From Micromonospora profundi (GTDB lineage Bacteria > Actinomycetota > Actinomycetes > Mycobacteriales > Micromonosporaceae), in contig NZ_JAATJK010000001.1 of the NCBI RefSeq assembly GCF_011927785.1, positions 3,567,001 through 3,631,000 of the forward strand: a stretch of 64,000 nt of DNA. Reading direction: 5' to 3'. Below are positions 49,963 through 60,061 of the stretch, piece after piece (position 1 is the stretch's first letter; the number at the start of each line of letters is the position of its first letter). A program made the translations under genes and the position numbers. The notes under the pieces were generated by a model, which was not told the DNA's origin, ran no database searches, and worked only from the letters and a program-made list of their open reading frames with translations.

Positions 49963-50673
49963 TCAAAGACCCCGGGTGGGCGCGGCGGGCACCGACCCCG
50001 CAACCTCGATGAGGTACGGGTTGCTGGCGCGCTCGCGGCCGATCGTGGTGCTGGGACCGTGCCCGGGCAGGACGACTGTGTCGTCGGCCAAGGGGAGGAT
50101 CTTGTCGCGCAGGCTGTCGAGCATGGCTGGCATGCTGCCGCCCGGCAGGTCGGTGCGGCCGATCGACCCGGCGAAGAGCACGTCGCCGGAGAGGCAGATC
50201 TCGTCAGCCTCCCAGCCCGAGCCCGCGCCGGGCAGCCGGAACAGCACCGACCCGCCGGTATGGCCCGGTGCGTGGTCGACGGCGATCTCCAGGCCGGCGA
50301 GGGTGAGGGTGGCGCCGTCGGTCAGCTCCGCCACGTCGTCGGGCTCGCTGTAGCTCAGCCGGCCGCCGAAGAGGGAGGTCAGGTCGGCCGACAGACCCTT
50401 GGCCGGGTCGGCAAGCATCTCCCGGTCGCCGGGGTGCACGTACGCGGTGATGCCACGGGCGCCGCAGACCGGGGCGACCGAGAAGGTGTGGTCCAGGTGC
50501 CCGTGGGTCAGCAGGACTGCTGCCGGGTGCAGGCGGTGCTCGGCGAGGAGGGCGTCGAGCTGGTCGAGCACCCCGATGCCGGGGTCGACCACGACACACT
50601 GCTCCCCCGGCGCGGTCGCCACCACGTAGCAGTTGGTGCCGAAGGCGTCCGCGGGAAAGCCGGCCACGAGCAC
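49963..50673 (-). CDS. Metallo-beta-lactamase-fold hydrolase (glyoxalase II-like)
   Basis: 236 residues from the GTG at 50673, preceded by GGAAGGA. Metal site VLLTHGHLDHTFSV, later His in HAPGHTGGSVLF, Asp in CLSGDVLFAGSIGRTDLPGG and His in VLPGHGPST. Family members hydrolyse S-lactoylglutathione or related thioesters; in actinomycetes the thiol would be mycothiol. Probably cotranscribed with hisS. Confidence 0.9.
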   Translation of the reverse strand: MLVAGFPADAFGTNCYVVATAPGEQCVVVDPGIGVLDQLDALLAEHRLHPAAVLLTHGHLDHTFSVAPVCGARGITAYVHPGDREMLADPAKGLSADLTSLFGGRLSYSEPDDVAELTDGATLTLAGLEIAVDHAPGHTGGSVLFRLPGAGSGWEADEICLSGDVLFAGSIGRTDLPGGSMPAMLDSLRDKILPLADDTVVLPGHGPSTTIGRERASNPYLIEVAGSVPAAPTRGL

Positions 50674-50939
50674 GGGCGCTGTCCTTCCGTCGAGCTGTCG
50701 TCCTGCCCAGCAGCCTAACCGGCCCGGCGAGCGGGTTCGCCGCGTCCGTCCCCTCGCGCCTCGGCGGGCACAGTGACAGCCTCCGATAAGCGCTGCTCGG
50801 GACGGGGTGGACCTCGTACACCACATTCCCAGTCGCTAGCCGTACACTCTGGCGGGCGTGTGGCGCGGCACACGAAACGCCGGATGGTCCGGGACACCCG
50901 GCCGTCGGCGACGACCAGGCAGAGGAAAGGGGAGCACTG

Positions 50940-51815
50940 GTGGCTTCCAGCAGGGACCGGCAGCGCAAACTGGCGCGGGCCAAGCTCGACCGGCAGTTGG
51001 CCCGGCGGGCAGCCGCCACGCGGCGCCGCCGACAGATCCAGGCCGGTGTCGGTGTCTTCCTGGTCCTCGCGCTGGTCGTGGCCGGTTCGGCCTGGGCGCT
51101 CGGGGCGTTCGACTCGGAGCCGAAGCAGAACGCCGCGGTCGAGGAGACCTGCGTCTGGACGCCGCAGGACGCGGCGGTCAACACCAACCTCAAGGACGTC
51201 GGCACACCGGAGACCAAGGGTCTGCCCACCGAGGGCACCCGGGCGATGACGGTCACCACCAACCAGGGCGGGCCGATCACCGCCGAGCTCAACCTGGCCA
51301 CTTCCCCGTGTGCCGCCGCGAGCATCGCCCACTTGGCGAGCCGGTCGTTCTACGACAACACCCAGTGCCACGAGATCACCGCCGACGGCGCGCTTCGCTG
51401 CGGCGACCCCAGCGGCAGCGGTCTCGGCGGCCCGAGCTACTCCTTCTACGACGAGGACCTGCCGACTGTGCCGTCGGCGTCACCGTCGGCCAGCCCGGCG
51501 CCCGGTCAGCCGCCGACGTACCCCAAGGGGACCGTCGCGATGATCTCCAACCCGCCGGGCAGCAACGGCAGCCAGTTCCTGATCTTCTTCAAGGACTTCA
51601 CCACAGCGGACCCGAAGTACCCGGTGATCGGCAAGGTCACCGGCGGGCTGGACGTGGTGGAGAAGATCGGTGCCCTGCCGACCGTGGAGAATGGGACCGG
51701 GGCGAAGGTCAGGCCCAAGTCCGACGTGGTGATCCAGAGCCTCACCGTCGGTGAGCCGGTCACCGGCGCGGCACCGCCCGCCAGCGCCCCGGCCAGCAGC
51801 CCGAGCGCGGGTTGA
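50940..51815 (+). CDS. Membrane-anchored cyclophilin-like protein lacking the catalytic Arg
   Basis: 291 residues: basic N terminus, one membrane helix (about 35-54, GVGVFLVLALVVAGSAWALG), cyclophilin domain (about 88-270) and a Pro/Ala/Ser tail. Fold motifs are present (NGSQFLIFF, GTVAMISN), but the active-site stretch FHRVIPGFMIQGGDP reads QCHEITADGALRCGDP: the catalytic Arg is Glu and the Gln is Arg. A Pro/Ser insert (about 178-196) is extra. GTG start at 50940 with AAAGGGGAG. Probably an exported binding protein with little isomerase activity. Confidence 0.88.
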   Translation: MASSRDRQRKLARAKLDRQLARRAAATRRRRQIQAGVGVFLVLALVVAGSAWALGAFDSEPKQNAAVEETCVWTPQDAAVNTNLKDVGTPETKGLPTEGTRAMTVTTNQGGPITAELNLATSPCAAASIAHLASRSFYDNTQCHEITADGALRCGDPSGSGLGGPSYSFYDEDLPTVPSASPSASPAPGQPPTYPKGTVAMISNPPGSNGSQFLIFFKDFTTADPKYPVIGKVTGGLDVVEKIGALPTVENGTGAKVRPKSDVVIQSLTVGEPVTGAAPPASAPASSPSAG

Positions 51816-51873
51816 CAGGTAGCACCACCCACCCGAGCGGCACCAAGCAGCAGACAGCCAGGAGGATCCAGGC

Positions 51874-52713
51874 GTGACGTCCACCAGAGAGCGGCAGCGC
51901 GCGGCGGCACGCGCCCGGCTCGAGAAGGAGATGGCCGAGCGCGCGGGCAAGGCCCGTAAGCGCCGGCAGACCCAGGCGATCATCGGTGCGGGGGCTGCCC
52001 TGGTCCTCGTGGTCGCCGGCACCGCCTGGCTGGCCATGACCCTCGGCGGCGACGACGACAAGACCGACACGGCCGCCTCGGCGCCCGGCACTGCCGAGTG
52101 CGCGTTCACCGAGCTGCCCGCCGACCAGCGGTCCCCGCAGATCAAGGACGTCGGGTTGCCCAGCAACCAGCAGTCCGCCACCGGCGTGCAGACCATGACG
52201 ATCGACACCAACCTGGGTCCGATCACCGCCAAGGTCGACAGGTCGCTGTCGCCGTGCACGGCGGGCAGCTTCACCTACCTGGCGGAGAAGAACTTCTTCG
52301 ACAACAGCAAGTGCCACCGCCTGGTGACCGAGGGCATCAAGGTGCTTCAGTGCGGTGACCCGAGCGCCACCGGCAAGGGCTGGCGGGACACCGACGGCAC
52401 CGGCGGCCCGAGCTACCGCCAGGCCGAGGAGAACCTGCCCACCGACAAGCGCCCGCCGTACCCGGAGGGTGTCATCGCGATGGCCAACTCCGGCCAGCCG
52501 GGCAGCACCGGCAGCCAGTTCTTCATCGTCTACGGCGACTCGCCGCTGGACCCGGCGTACACCGTGCTGGGCACCATCACCGGCGGCATGGACATCGTCA
52601 AGGACGTGGCAAAGGCCGGCGACGACGGGGCGTTCGCCCAGCAGGCCGGTGGCGGTCACCCGAAGAAGGAGATCGTCATCAAGGACCTCACAATGAGCAA
52701 CCCGCAGGGCTGA
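51874..52713 (+). CDS. Membrane-anchored peptidyl-prolyl isomerase (cyclophilin)
   Basis: 279 residues, helix about 34-54, outer cyclophilin domain about 105-275. The catalytic stretch KCHRLVTEGIKVLQCGDP keeps Arg and Gln; GVIAMANSGQPGSTGSQFFI follows. CAGGAGG precedes the GTG at 51874. Paralog of the preceding gene, 58 bases away and probably cotranscribed; assists folding of secreted proteins. Confidence 0.92.
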   Translation: MTSTRERQRAAARARLEKEMAERAGKARKRRQTQAIIGAGAALVLVVAGTAWLAMTLGGDDDKTDTAASAPGTAECAFTELPADQRSPQIKDVGLPSNQQSATGVQTMTIDTNLGPITAKVDRSLSPCTAGSFTYLAEKNFFDNSKCHRLVTEGIKVLQCGDPSATGKGWRDTDGTGGPSYRQAEENLPTDKRPPYPEGVIAMANSGQPGSTGSQFFIVYGDSPLDPAYTVLGTITGGMDIVKDVAKAGDDGAFAQQAGGGHPKKEIVIKDLTMSNPQG

Positions 52714-52727
52714 CGCCCACGCACGTG

Positions 52728-52760
52728 AAAGCGCCCGCCGGCTGAGCCGGCGGGCGCTTT
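52728..52760. terminator. Bidirectional terminator between cyclophilin and rel genes
   Basis: A 15-bp perfect stem (AAAGCGCCCGCCGGC) with loop TGA, flanked by A and T runs, between convergent stops. Confidence 0.93.
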
Positions 52761-52770
52761 GCTGTCGGGG

Positions 52771-55308
52771 TCAGGCCCCGGAGGTGACCCGGTACGCGTC
52801 GAAGACGCCGTCGACCTTGCGGACGGTGGCCAGGAGGTGGCCCAGGTGCTTCGGGTCGGCCATCTCGAAGCTGAACCGGCTCACCGCCACCCGGTCGCGG
52901 GTGGTGGTGACGGTGGCCGAGAGGATGTTGACCCGCTCGTCGGAGAGCACCCTCGTGACGTCGGCGAGCAGCTTGTGCCTGTCCAGCGCCTCGACCTGTA
53001 TGGCCACCAGGAAGGTCGAGGCGGAGGTGAGCTTCCAGCTGACCTCGACGACCCGCTCGCTCTGCGCCCGCAGGTCCTCGGCGTTGGCGCAGTCGTCGCG
53101 GTGCACGCTCACCCCGCCGGAGCGGGTGACGAACCCGAAGACCGAGTCCGGTGGGACCGGTGTGCAGCAGCGGGCCAGCTTGATCCAGACGTCGCTGACG
53201 CCGCGGACCACCACGCCGGGGTCGCTGCTGCTCTGCCTGCTGCGCGGCGGCCGGGTGGCGACGGCGGTCTCGGCGATGTCCTCCGCCGCGCCCTCCTCGC
53301 CGCCGTACGCGGCCATCAGCTTCTGCACCACCGACTGCGCCGAGACCTGGCTGTCGCCGACCGCCGCGTACAGCGACGCCACGTCGGCCAGGTGCAGGTC
53401 CCGTGCGATCGACATGAGCGCCTCGGAGGTGAGCATCCGCTGCAACGGCATGCCCTGCTTGCGCATGGCCTTGACGATCGCGTCCTTGCCGGCCTCGATC
53501 GCCTCCTCGCGCCGCTCCTTGTTGAAGTACTGACGGATCTTGGTACGGGCGCGTGGGCTCTTGACGAAGCCCAGCCAGTCCTGGGTGGGGCCGGCCGTCT
53601 CGGACTTCGACGTGAAGATCTCGATCACGTCGCCGTTGGACAGCGTCGACTCCAGCGGCACGAGCTTGCCGTTGACCCGCGCGCCGATGCACTTGTGCCC
53701 GACCTCGGTGTGCACCGCGTACGCGAAGTCCACAGGCGTCGAACCGGTCGGCAGCGGGATGACGTCACCCTTGGGGGTGAAGACGTACACCTCCTGGCTG
53801 GACAGGTCGAAGCGCAACGCGTCGAGGAACTCGCTCGGGTCGGCCGCCTCGCGTTGCCAGTCCAGCAACTGTCGCAGCCAGGTCATCTCGTCGATGTGCG
53901 CCGGCGGGCCGACGATCTGCGTGCCCTTGTGCTCCTTGTACTTCCAGTGCGCCGCGATGCCGAACTCGGCGGTGCGGTGCATCGCGTACGTGCGGATCTG
54001 CATCTCCACCGGCTTGCCGGTGGGCCCGATGACAGTCGTGTGCAACGACTGGTACATGTTGAACTTGGGCATGGCGATGTAGTCCTTGAACCGGCCCGGC
54101 ACCGGCTGCCAGTTGGCGTGGATCACACCCAGCGCCGCGTAGCAGTCACGAACCGTGTCGACAAGGATCCGTACGCCCACCAGGTCGTAGATGTCGTTGA
54201 AGTCGCGACCCCGCACGATCATCTTCTGGTAGATCGAGTAGAGGTGCTTCGGCCGCCCGGTGGTGTCCGCCTTGATCTTGGCGGCCTTGAGGTCGGTCGA
54301 CACCTTCTGCGTCACCTGGCGCAGCAGCGCCTCACGCTGCGGCTGGTGCTCCCCGATCAGACGGTTGATCTCCTCGAAGCGCTTCGGGAACAGCGTGCCG
54401 AACGCCAGATCCTCCAGCTCCCACTTGATCGTGTTCATACCGAGCCGGTGGGCCAGGGGCGCCAGGATCTCCAGGGTCTCCTTGGCCTTCTGCTCCTGCT
54501 TGGGGCGGGGCAGGAAGGTCAGGGTGCGCATGTTGTGCAGCCGGTCGGCCAGCTTGATCACCAGCACCCGCGGGTCCTTGGCCATCGCCACGACCATCTT
54601 GCGGATCGTCTCGGCCTTCGCCGCGTCGCCGAGCTTTACCTTGTCGAGCTTGGTGACGCCGTCGACAAGCAGGGCGACCTCACCGCCGAAGTCGACGCGC
54701 ATCTGGTCGAGCGTGTATTCGGTGTCCTCGATGGTGTCGTGCAGCAGGGCGGCGACAAGCGTGGTGGTGTCCATCCCCAGGTTGCCGAGGATCGTCGCCA
54801 CGGCAAGAGGGTGGGTGATGTACGGGTCGCCGGACTTGCGGTACTGCCCGGAGTGCCACCGCGCCGCCGTGTCGAAGGCCCGCTGCAACAAGCGCGCGTC
54901 GGCCTTGGGGTGGTTCTCCCGGTGGCTGGCGATGAGCGGCTCCAGCACCTCGCTTACCTGCGAGGTCTGCCAGGGCGCGTTGAACCGGGCCAACCGGGCC
55001 CGGACCCGCCGACCGGTGGGCGCGTTGGACAGCCCGAACCCGCCGCTGGGCGACGGGTCGACACCGGCGTCGGTAGGGAACGGGACCACCACCCCGTCAG
55101 CGCCGAGGGACGACTCGACGCCGCCCGCCGTGGCGGCGGGCGTCACAGTCGTGCCGTCGATCGCAGCCCTGCCGGAGCCGTTGCCCGAGCCCTTGCCGGA
55201 GCCCGTCACCCGGGCCGGAGCGTCAGCGTTCCGGTCGGTCACCGAGCCGTCAGCGTCGCCTGTCGGGTGCACCGTGCCCTCCGCCGGAGGGACGACATCG
55301 TGGGACAC
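52771..55308 (-). CDS. relA: Bifunctional (p)ppGpp synthetase/hydrolase Rel
   Basis: 845 residues. A disordered N terminus (about 1-115) is followed by HD hydrolase ([13 protein letters not shown]), synthetase domain ([15 protein letters not shown], then [14 protein letters not shown]), TGS, a zinc-finger region ([17 protein letters not shown]) and ACT domain. The HDxxED motif is intact, so both activities are expected. Start taken as GTG 55308 because AGGAGG lies close upstream, although spacing is short; GTG 10 codons upstream is the alternative. Downstream of apt and secDF, as in other actinobacteria. Confidence 0.94.
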   Translation of the reverse strand: MSHDVVPPAEGTVHPTGDADGSVTDRNADAPARVTGSGKGSGNGSGRAAIDGTTVTPAATAGGVESSLGADGVVVPFPTDAGVDPSPSGGFGLSNAPTGRRVRARLARFNAPWQTSQVSEVLEPLIASHRENHPKADARLLQRAFDTAARWHSGQYRKSGDPYITHPLAVATILGNLGMDTTTLVAALLHDTIEDTEYTLDQMRVDFGGEVALLVDGVTKLDKVKLGDAAKAETIRKMVVAMAKDPRVLVIKLADRLHNMRTLTFLPRPKQEQKAKETLEILAPLAHRLGMNTIKWELEDLAFGTLFPKRFEEINRLIGEHQPQREALLRQVTQKVSTDLKAAKIKADTTGRPKHLYSIYQKMIVRGRDFNDIYDLVGVRILVDTVRDCYAALGVIHANWQPVPGRFKDYIAMPKFNMYQSLHTTVIGPTGKPVEMQIRTYAMHRTAEFGIAAHWKYKEHKGTQIVGPPAHIDEMTWLRQLLDWQREAADPSEFLDALRFDLSSQEVYVFTPKGDVIPLPTGSTPVDFAYAVHTEVGHKCIGARVNGKLVPLESTLSNGDVIEIFTSKSETAGPTQDWLGFVKSPRARTKIRQYFNKERREEAIEAGKDAIVKAMRKQGMPLQRMLTSEALMSIARDLHLADVASLYAAVGDSQVSAQSVVQKLMAAYGGEEGAAEDIAETAVATRPPRSRQSSSDPGVVVRGVSDVWIKLARCCTPVPPDSVFGFVTRSGGVSVHRDDCANAEDLRAQSERVVEVSWKLTSASTFLVAIQVEALDRHKLLADVTRVLSDERVNILSATVTTTRDRVAVSRFSFEMADPKHLGHLLATVRKVDGVFDAYRVTSGA

Positions 55309-55478
55309 CGGCCTCCTCACCGCTCGCCGGGAAAACACCGGCCGTAGATCGGCCGGCCTGGTCTCGCGTCGCCGGGCGGGGTACCGCCGGCGTCAGCAAA
55401 GGGCAATGCTACCCGCACGGACGGTCCCCTGCCGCTCCGCCGGACGGTCGGCGCGGGGTCCGCTTGACGGGCCGCGAA

Positions 55479-56045
55479 TCAAACGGTCAGCAGGGCATGG
55501 ACCGGACGCGGCGCCAGCCGTTCACGGCCACCCAGGAAACCCAACTCCAGCAGTACGGTGAAGCCGCTGACGGTCCCACCGGCCCGCTCGACCAGGTCCA
55601 GGGTCGCCTCGGCAGTGCCACCGGTGGCAAGCACGTCGTCGACCACAAGCACGCGGTGACCCGCGGTGAAGGCGTCCTCGTGCACTTCCAGGGTGGCCTC
55701 GCCGTATTCGAGGGCGTAGGAGATCGAGTGCGCCGGGCGGGGCAGTTTGCCGGCCTTGCGGACGGGCACCACGCCCACCCCTGCCGCGTACGCGACGGCC
55801 GCCGCCACCACGAACCCGCGCGCCTCGATGCCGACCACGACATCGAAGCCATCCCGCCCGTGGTATGCCACGATCCCGTCGACCACGTCGCGGAACACCT
55901 TCGCGTCGGCGAACAGCGGCATCAGGTCCTTGAACAGGACACCGGGCTGGGGGAAGTCCGGCACGTCCAGCACCCGACTGGCGACCAGCCGGGCGGTCTC
56001 CGGGCCGAGGTCCCCGCGCGGTGCGGTGCTGTGGGTCTCCGTCAC
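55479..56045 (-). CDS. apt: Adenine phosphoribosyltransferase
   Basis: Salvages adenine to AMP with PRPP. 188 residues from the GTG at 56045. PRPP motif VLVVDDVLATGGTAEATL (quoted core VLVVDDVLATGG) and the N-terminal VPDFPQPGVLFKDLMPLF with GIEARGFVVAAAVA. Located between secF and rel, the conserved actinobacterial order. A large hairpin precedes it. Confidence 0.95.
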   Translation of the reverse strand: MTETHSTAPRGDLGPETARLVASRVLDVPDFPQPGVLFKDLMPLFADAKVFRDVVDGIVAYHGRDGFDVVVGIEARGFVVAAAVAYAAGVGVVPVRKAGKLPRPAHSISYALEYGEATLEVHEDAFTAGHRVLVVDDVLATGGTAEATLDLVERAGGTVSGFTVLLELGFLGGRERLAPRPVHALLTV

Positions 56046-56070
56046 GGCAGTTCCGTTCCCTTCCGACGAC

Positions 56071-56115
56071 AACGGCGTCCGGCAGTGCTGCTCGCACAGC
56101 ATGCCGGACGCCGTT
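56071..56115 (-). other. 19-bp hairpin upstream of apt
   Basis: Arms AACGGCGTCCGGCAGTGCTG (56071-56090) and 56097-56115 pair over 19 bp with one bulged base and a 6-base loop. It stands in the 171-base secF-apt gap, 26 bases before the apt start. Could be a terminator for secF or a leader structure governing apt. No T run. Confidence 0.65.
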
Positions 56116-56149
56116 CGGTCATGTCCTCCCGGGCTCACCCGGGCCGTTC

Positions 56150-56220
56150 AGCGCCGCTCGGCGTCACCGCCGGTCAGCGCTACGGCTGGTCAGCGCCACC
56201 TGGGCGCTACCGCCGGTCAG
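56150..56220 (-). repeat. Degenerate short repeats after secF
   Basis: The word GGTCAGCGC occurs three times near 56172, 56188 and 56215, spaced 16-27 bases, with TGGCGC words between; the last copy covers the secF stop. It looks like small slippage copies of the 3' end of secF. Confidence 0.45.
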
Positions 56221-57410
56221 CGCCGCTTGGCGCCACCCGGCCGGCTGCCGCCGCCACCCGGGCGACCTCCCCGGGCACCGGTGGGCCGCTTGCCCGCCGG
56301 CCGGGCGCCCACCTTGGGAGCGGCGCCGGCCAACGCGGCGTTGTCCGGGTCGAGGGGCGCGTCGTCCGTCTCGGTCCGGGCCGGGCTCGCGGCACCCTTC
56401 GTGGGGACCTCGCCACGCGCCAGCGCACCGCGGCGGGCCTGCACCCGCTTGTTGTGCGCCTGGATACGCGGCTCGTAGTTCTTCAGCAGCGCCAGCATCG
56501 GGGTGGCCACCAGGATGGAGGTCAGGAAGGCCATCGCCATACCGACGAACAGCACCAGGCCGAGGTCCTTCAGCGTGCCGGCGCCGAGCAGGCCGGCGCC
56601 GATGAAGAGCAGACCACCGACGGGCAGCAGCGCCACCACCGACGTGTTCAGCGACCGCATGAGGCTCTGGTTGACGGCCAGGTTGGCCGCCTCGCCGTAC
56701 GTCTGGTTGTTGTTGGCGGTGATGCCCCGTGTGTTCTCCTCCACCTTGTCGAAGACCACCACCACGTCGTAGAGCGCGAAGCCCAGGATCGTGAGGAACC
56801 CGATGATCGTCGACGGGGTGACCTCGAAACCGACGAGCGAGTAGATGCCGGCGGTGAGGATCAGGTTCAGCAGCAGCGAGGTGACGGCCGCGACGGCCAT
56901 CCGCCACTCGAAGCGCAGGACCAGGTAGAGCATCACCAGCGCGATGAAGACCACCAGACCGAGCACGGCCCGCTCGGTGACCTGGCTGCCCCACGCCTCA
57001 CTGACCTGGTTGCTGCTGATCTGACCGGGTTCCAGACCGAAGTCCTCGGCGATCTGGGCCTTGACCGCGTTTGTCTGCTCGACGCTGAGCTGCGGCGTAC
57101 GCAGCTCGTAGGAGTCGCCGCCGGTGCCGCCGACCTGCTGCGCGGTGGCCACCTCGACGCCTGTGTTCTCGGCGGCGAGGGCGGCGTTGACCTCCTCCTC
57201 GGCCTGCTCCAGCGTGCCGACGCTGGCCGGTACCGAGAACGAGTTACCGCCGGCGAACTCGATACCGAGGCTGAACCCCCGGATCGAGATGCTGAGGATC
57301 GCGATCAGGACGAGGACCCCGGCGACGCCGAACCAGAGCTTGCGCCGGCCGACGACGTTGAGACCGGCCTCACCGTTGTAGAGGCGACTCGCCAAACTGT
57401 TGTCAGCCAT
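56217..57410 (-). CDS. secF: Protein-export membrane protein SecF
   Basis: Works with SecD to drive translocation with the proton gradient. 397 residues, six membrane helices; Sec motif GIEFAGGNSFSV in the N-terminal part and YDVVVVFDKVEENTR near helix 5 with an ARG/Gly-rich C-terminal tail of about 75 residues. One-base gap to secD (TGAGATG). Tail is longer than in E. coli. Confidence 0.95.
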   Translation of the reverse strand: MADNSLASRLYNGEAGLNVVGRRKLWFGVAGVLVLIAILSISIRGFSLGIEFAGGNSFSVPASVGTLEQAEEEVNAALAAENTGVEVATAQQVGGTGGDSYELRTPQLSVEQTNAVKAQIAEDFGLEPGQISSNQVSEAWGSQVTERAVLGLVVFIALVMLYLVLRFEWRMAVAAVTSLLLNLILTAGIYSLVGFEVTPSTIIGFLTILGFALYDVVVVFDKVEENTRGITANNNQTYGEAANLAVNQSLMRSLNTSVVALLPVGGLLFIGAGLLGAGTLKDLGLVLFVGMAMAFLTSILVATPMLALLKNYEPRIQAHNKRVQARRGALARGEVPTKGAASPARTETDDAPLDPDNAALAGAAPKVGARPAGKRPTGARGGRPGGGGSRPGGAKRR

Positions 57411-57411
57411 C

Positions 57412-59307
57412 TCAGGCCTCCTTGGCGCGCGGGTTGCGGGGCTGAGTCTGCTGGGTCCGGGCCGGAAGCGCCCGGCCGAGCCCGCTGACCCGCGGGGACA
57501 GGAACGCCCGGGTCCGGGCGAACATCGTCATGATCGGGTGGCGGAAGAGGAAGACCACCACCAGGTCGAGCACTGTGGCGAGGCCGAGCGCGAACGCGAA
57601 GCCCTTGACCGTGCCGACCGATACCACGTAGAGCACCACAGCCGAGAGCAGTGTGATCGCGTTTGCCGAGATGATCGTCCGGCGGGCTCGGATCCAGGCC
57701 CGGGGTACGGCGCTGCGTGGGCTGCGTCCCTCCCGGATCTCGTCCTTCAACCGTTCGAAGTAGATGACGAACGAGTCCGCCGCCACACCGAGTGAGACGA
57801 TCATGCCGGCGATGCCGGCGAGGGTGAGCGTAAAGCCGATCTGCCTGCCGAGCACCACGAGCGCGCCGAAGACCAGCAGCGCGGAGAGGATGAGGCTCAG
57901 GAAGATGACCGAGCCGAGCAGCCGGTAGTAGAAGAACGCGTAGATGATGACCAGCAGCATGCCGATGCCGGCGGCGAGCAGACCGGCGCGCAGGTGGCTG
58001 GCACCCAGCGTGGCGGTGACGTTCTGCGCCTCCTGCTGCTCGAAGGTCACCGGCAGCGCGCCGTAGCGGAGCTGACCCGCGAGGGTGCTGGCGTCCTTCT
58101 GGGTGAAGTTGCCGGTGATCTGGGAGTTGCCGGTCAGCACGCCCTGGATCTCCGGCGAGGAGACGATCTCGTTGTCCAGCACGACGGCCACCCGGCACTT
58201 GCCGTCCTGGCCCAGGGCTGTCGCGTCGCAGGCCCCGCCCTCGTTGTTGAACGCCTCACGGGTGAGGGCCGTCCAGTTGCCCTGGCCCTTGCCGGTGAAG
58301 TCCAGGCTGACCACCCAGGCGTTGGTCTGGTCGAGCACCGCGTCGGCGTCCGACACGTCGGTGCCGAGCACCTTGGCCTGGTCGAGCAGGTACTTGGAGA
58401 CGCCGTCCTCGCAGGAGACGACCTGCTGCTTCGGGTCGGAGATCGACGCCGGCGGGCGCTTGTCGAGCTGCGCGCAGCCGATCGTCGGCACGTTGAACTG
58501 CATCTGCGCCGGCAACACCGCCACCTCCTGCGGAGACAGCGTGCCGAACGGCTTGAGCTTGTCGGCGAGCGACGGGTCGGCGGTCAGGTCGGCCGGGCCC
58601 TGCAGACCGTTGGCGGCCTGCCACGCGGGGGCGCCGACCTTCTGCTCGACGGCCTTGCGCTGCTCCTCGATGCTCGCCGGCACCGGCTCGGTGCTGGCGC
58701 TCGCCGACGGCGCGGCACTCGCCGAGGCCGACGGGGCCGGCGTGGCGCTCGGCGATGCCGGGGCCATCCCGCCCTGACCGCCGCTCGGCGACGCGGTCGC
58801 CTTCGGCGCGCCACTGCCCGACGGGGTCGGGGCAGCACTGCCGGACGGAGCCGGGCTGCCGGACGGGCTCGGCTCGGCGGCCGGCGGTGCGGCGATCGCT
58901 CCGCTGCCGTCGGCGGCCTTCAGCACCTTGCGGAACCGCAGCTCGGCCGCGCTGCCCACGTCGGTGAGGTCGCGGTTTTCACCGGGCAGGGAGATGACGA
59001 TGTTCCGGTTGCCCTCGGTGACCACCTCGGCCTCGGCCACGCCGAACGCGTTGACCCGGCTCTCGATGATCTGCCGGGCCTCTTCGAGGTTGTCCGCCGT
59101 CGGGGGCTTGCCGTCGACGCTGTTTGTCGCCTCCAGCGTCACCCGGGTGCCGCCGATCAGGTCCAGGCCGAGCCGAGGCTCAAGCCGATCCTTGAAGCTG
59201 CCGCTGGCACCGCCCGCGAAGAACACCAGAAGGTAGAGGACCACGAAGATGGCCCCGAGCACGGCGAGCTGCCGGCCGGGGCGCATCTGTCCCTGAGGTG
59301 GTGCCAC
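57412..59307 (-). CDS. secD: Protein-export membrane protein SecD
   Basis: 631 residues from the GTG at 59307. Helix 1 (about 14-31), P1 periplasmic domain, then five C-terminal helices with GIAGMIVSLGVAADSFVIYF. In P1 a Pro/Ser/Ala insert spans about 140-210 (SPSGSPAPSGSAAPTPSGSG). Another Ser/Pro run is absent from E. coli SecD. Ribosome site GGGAG lies about 10 bases upstream. Cotranscribed with secF. Confidence 0.94.
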   Translation of the reverse strand: MAPPQGQMRPGRQLAVLGAIFVVLYLLVFFAGGASGSFKDRLEPRLGLDLIGGTRVTLEATNSVDGKPPTADNLEEARQIIESRVNAFGVAEAEVVTEGNRNIVISLPGENRDLTDVGSAAELRFRKVLKAADGSGAIAAPPAAEPSPSGSPAPSGSAAPTPSGSGAPKATASPSGGQGGMAPASPSATPAPSASASAAPSASASTEPVPASIEEQRKAVEQKVGAPAWQAANGLQGPADLTADPSLADKLKPFGTLSPQEVAVLPAQMQFNVPTIGCAQLDKRPPASISDPKQQVVSCEDGVSKYLLDQAKVLGTDVSDADAVLDQTNAWVVSLDFTGKGQGNWTALTREAFNNEGGACDATALGQDGKCRVAVVLDNEIVSSPEIQGVLTGNSQITGNFTQKDASTLAGQLRYGALPVTFEQQEAQNVTATLGASHLRAGLLAAGIGMLLVIIYAFFYYRLLGSVIFLSLILSALLVFGALVVLGRQIGFTLTLAGIAGMIVSLGVAADSFVIYFERLKDEIREGRSPRSAVPRAWIRARRTIISANAITLLSAVVLYVVSVGTVKGFAFALGLATVLDLVVVFLFRHPIMTMFARTRAFLSPRVSGLGRALPARTQQTQPRNPRAKEA

Positions 59308-59583
59308 GGTTGTCTGTCTCCCTGTACGGTCGCGCCGCTGCACGCGGCGGCGGCGGCGAGTGTCGGGCCGGGGGTCCGGCCGACGGGGTCTGACTGGGTC
59401 GGCATGACGCCGACACGGAGCCGGACCCACCGGCGCGGACGCTGGCGGTCACGGGACGTGCCGACGTCCGGCGTCGACCCAACTATCCAGTTTTCACGTC
59501 ACGTCCGCTGCCCCGTCGGGCACGGCACCCCCGGGAGGCGGTCGTCCGGCCGTACGCCGGAAGCACCGCCGCCGATGGGGGCG

Positions 59584-59922
59584 TCAGTCCTTGGCGGTGT
59601 CCGCGTCCTCGGTGACCGGCTCGCTCGGCAGTTCCGCGCGGGTGACCACCCGGGCGATGGCCGGGCGGGCGTAGCGGGTCTGCACGCCCGGAGCGACCTC
59701 GAGCAGGACGCTGTCGTCCTCGATGCCGGTGACGGTGCCGTAGAGCCCGCCGATGGTCACGACCTCGTCGCCGGGGCCGAGGTTCGACTGCATAGCCTCT
59801 GCCTCGCGGCGGCGCTTCTGCTGGGGCCGGATCATCATGAAGTACATGACACCGAAGAGCAGCGCGATCATCAGGATCGGCGTGAAGCTGCCGGCCCCGC
59901 CTGCCGATTGTGCGTAATGCAC
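59584..59922 (-). CDS. yajC: Preprotein translocase subunit YajC
   Basis: 112 residues from the GTG at 59922, with GGAAGG eight bases upstream. One membrane helix (about 14-32, LMIALLFGVMYFMMIRPQQ) and the YajC signature IRPQQKRRREAEAMQSNL followed by DEVVTIGGLYGTV. Accessory to SecDF; gap of 276 bases to secD shows only promoter-like sequence I cannot assign. Confidence 0.94.
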   Translation of the reverse strand: MHYAQSAGGAGSFTPILMIALLFGVMYFMMIRPQQKRRREAEAMQSNLGPGDEVVTIGGLYGTVTGIEDDSVLLEVAPGVQTRYARPAIARVVTRAELPSEPVTEDADTAKD

Positions 59923-60061
59923 GTTAAAAACCTTCCCATTGGCCTCCGTCGCGGCGCGGGGTGCGCCGGAGCGGAGGCGGACTCTCACGTCCTGTACAGA
60001 CCGCGGCGAAGTCTAATCCCTGCACCTGAGAACACCGAATGCGGCACAGATCACGTTCACA

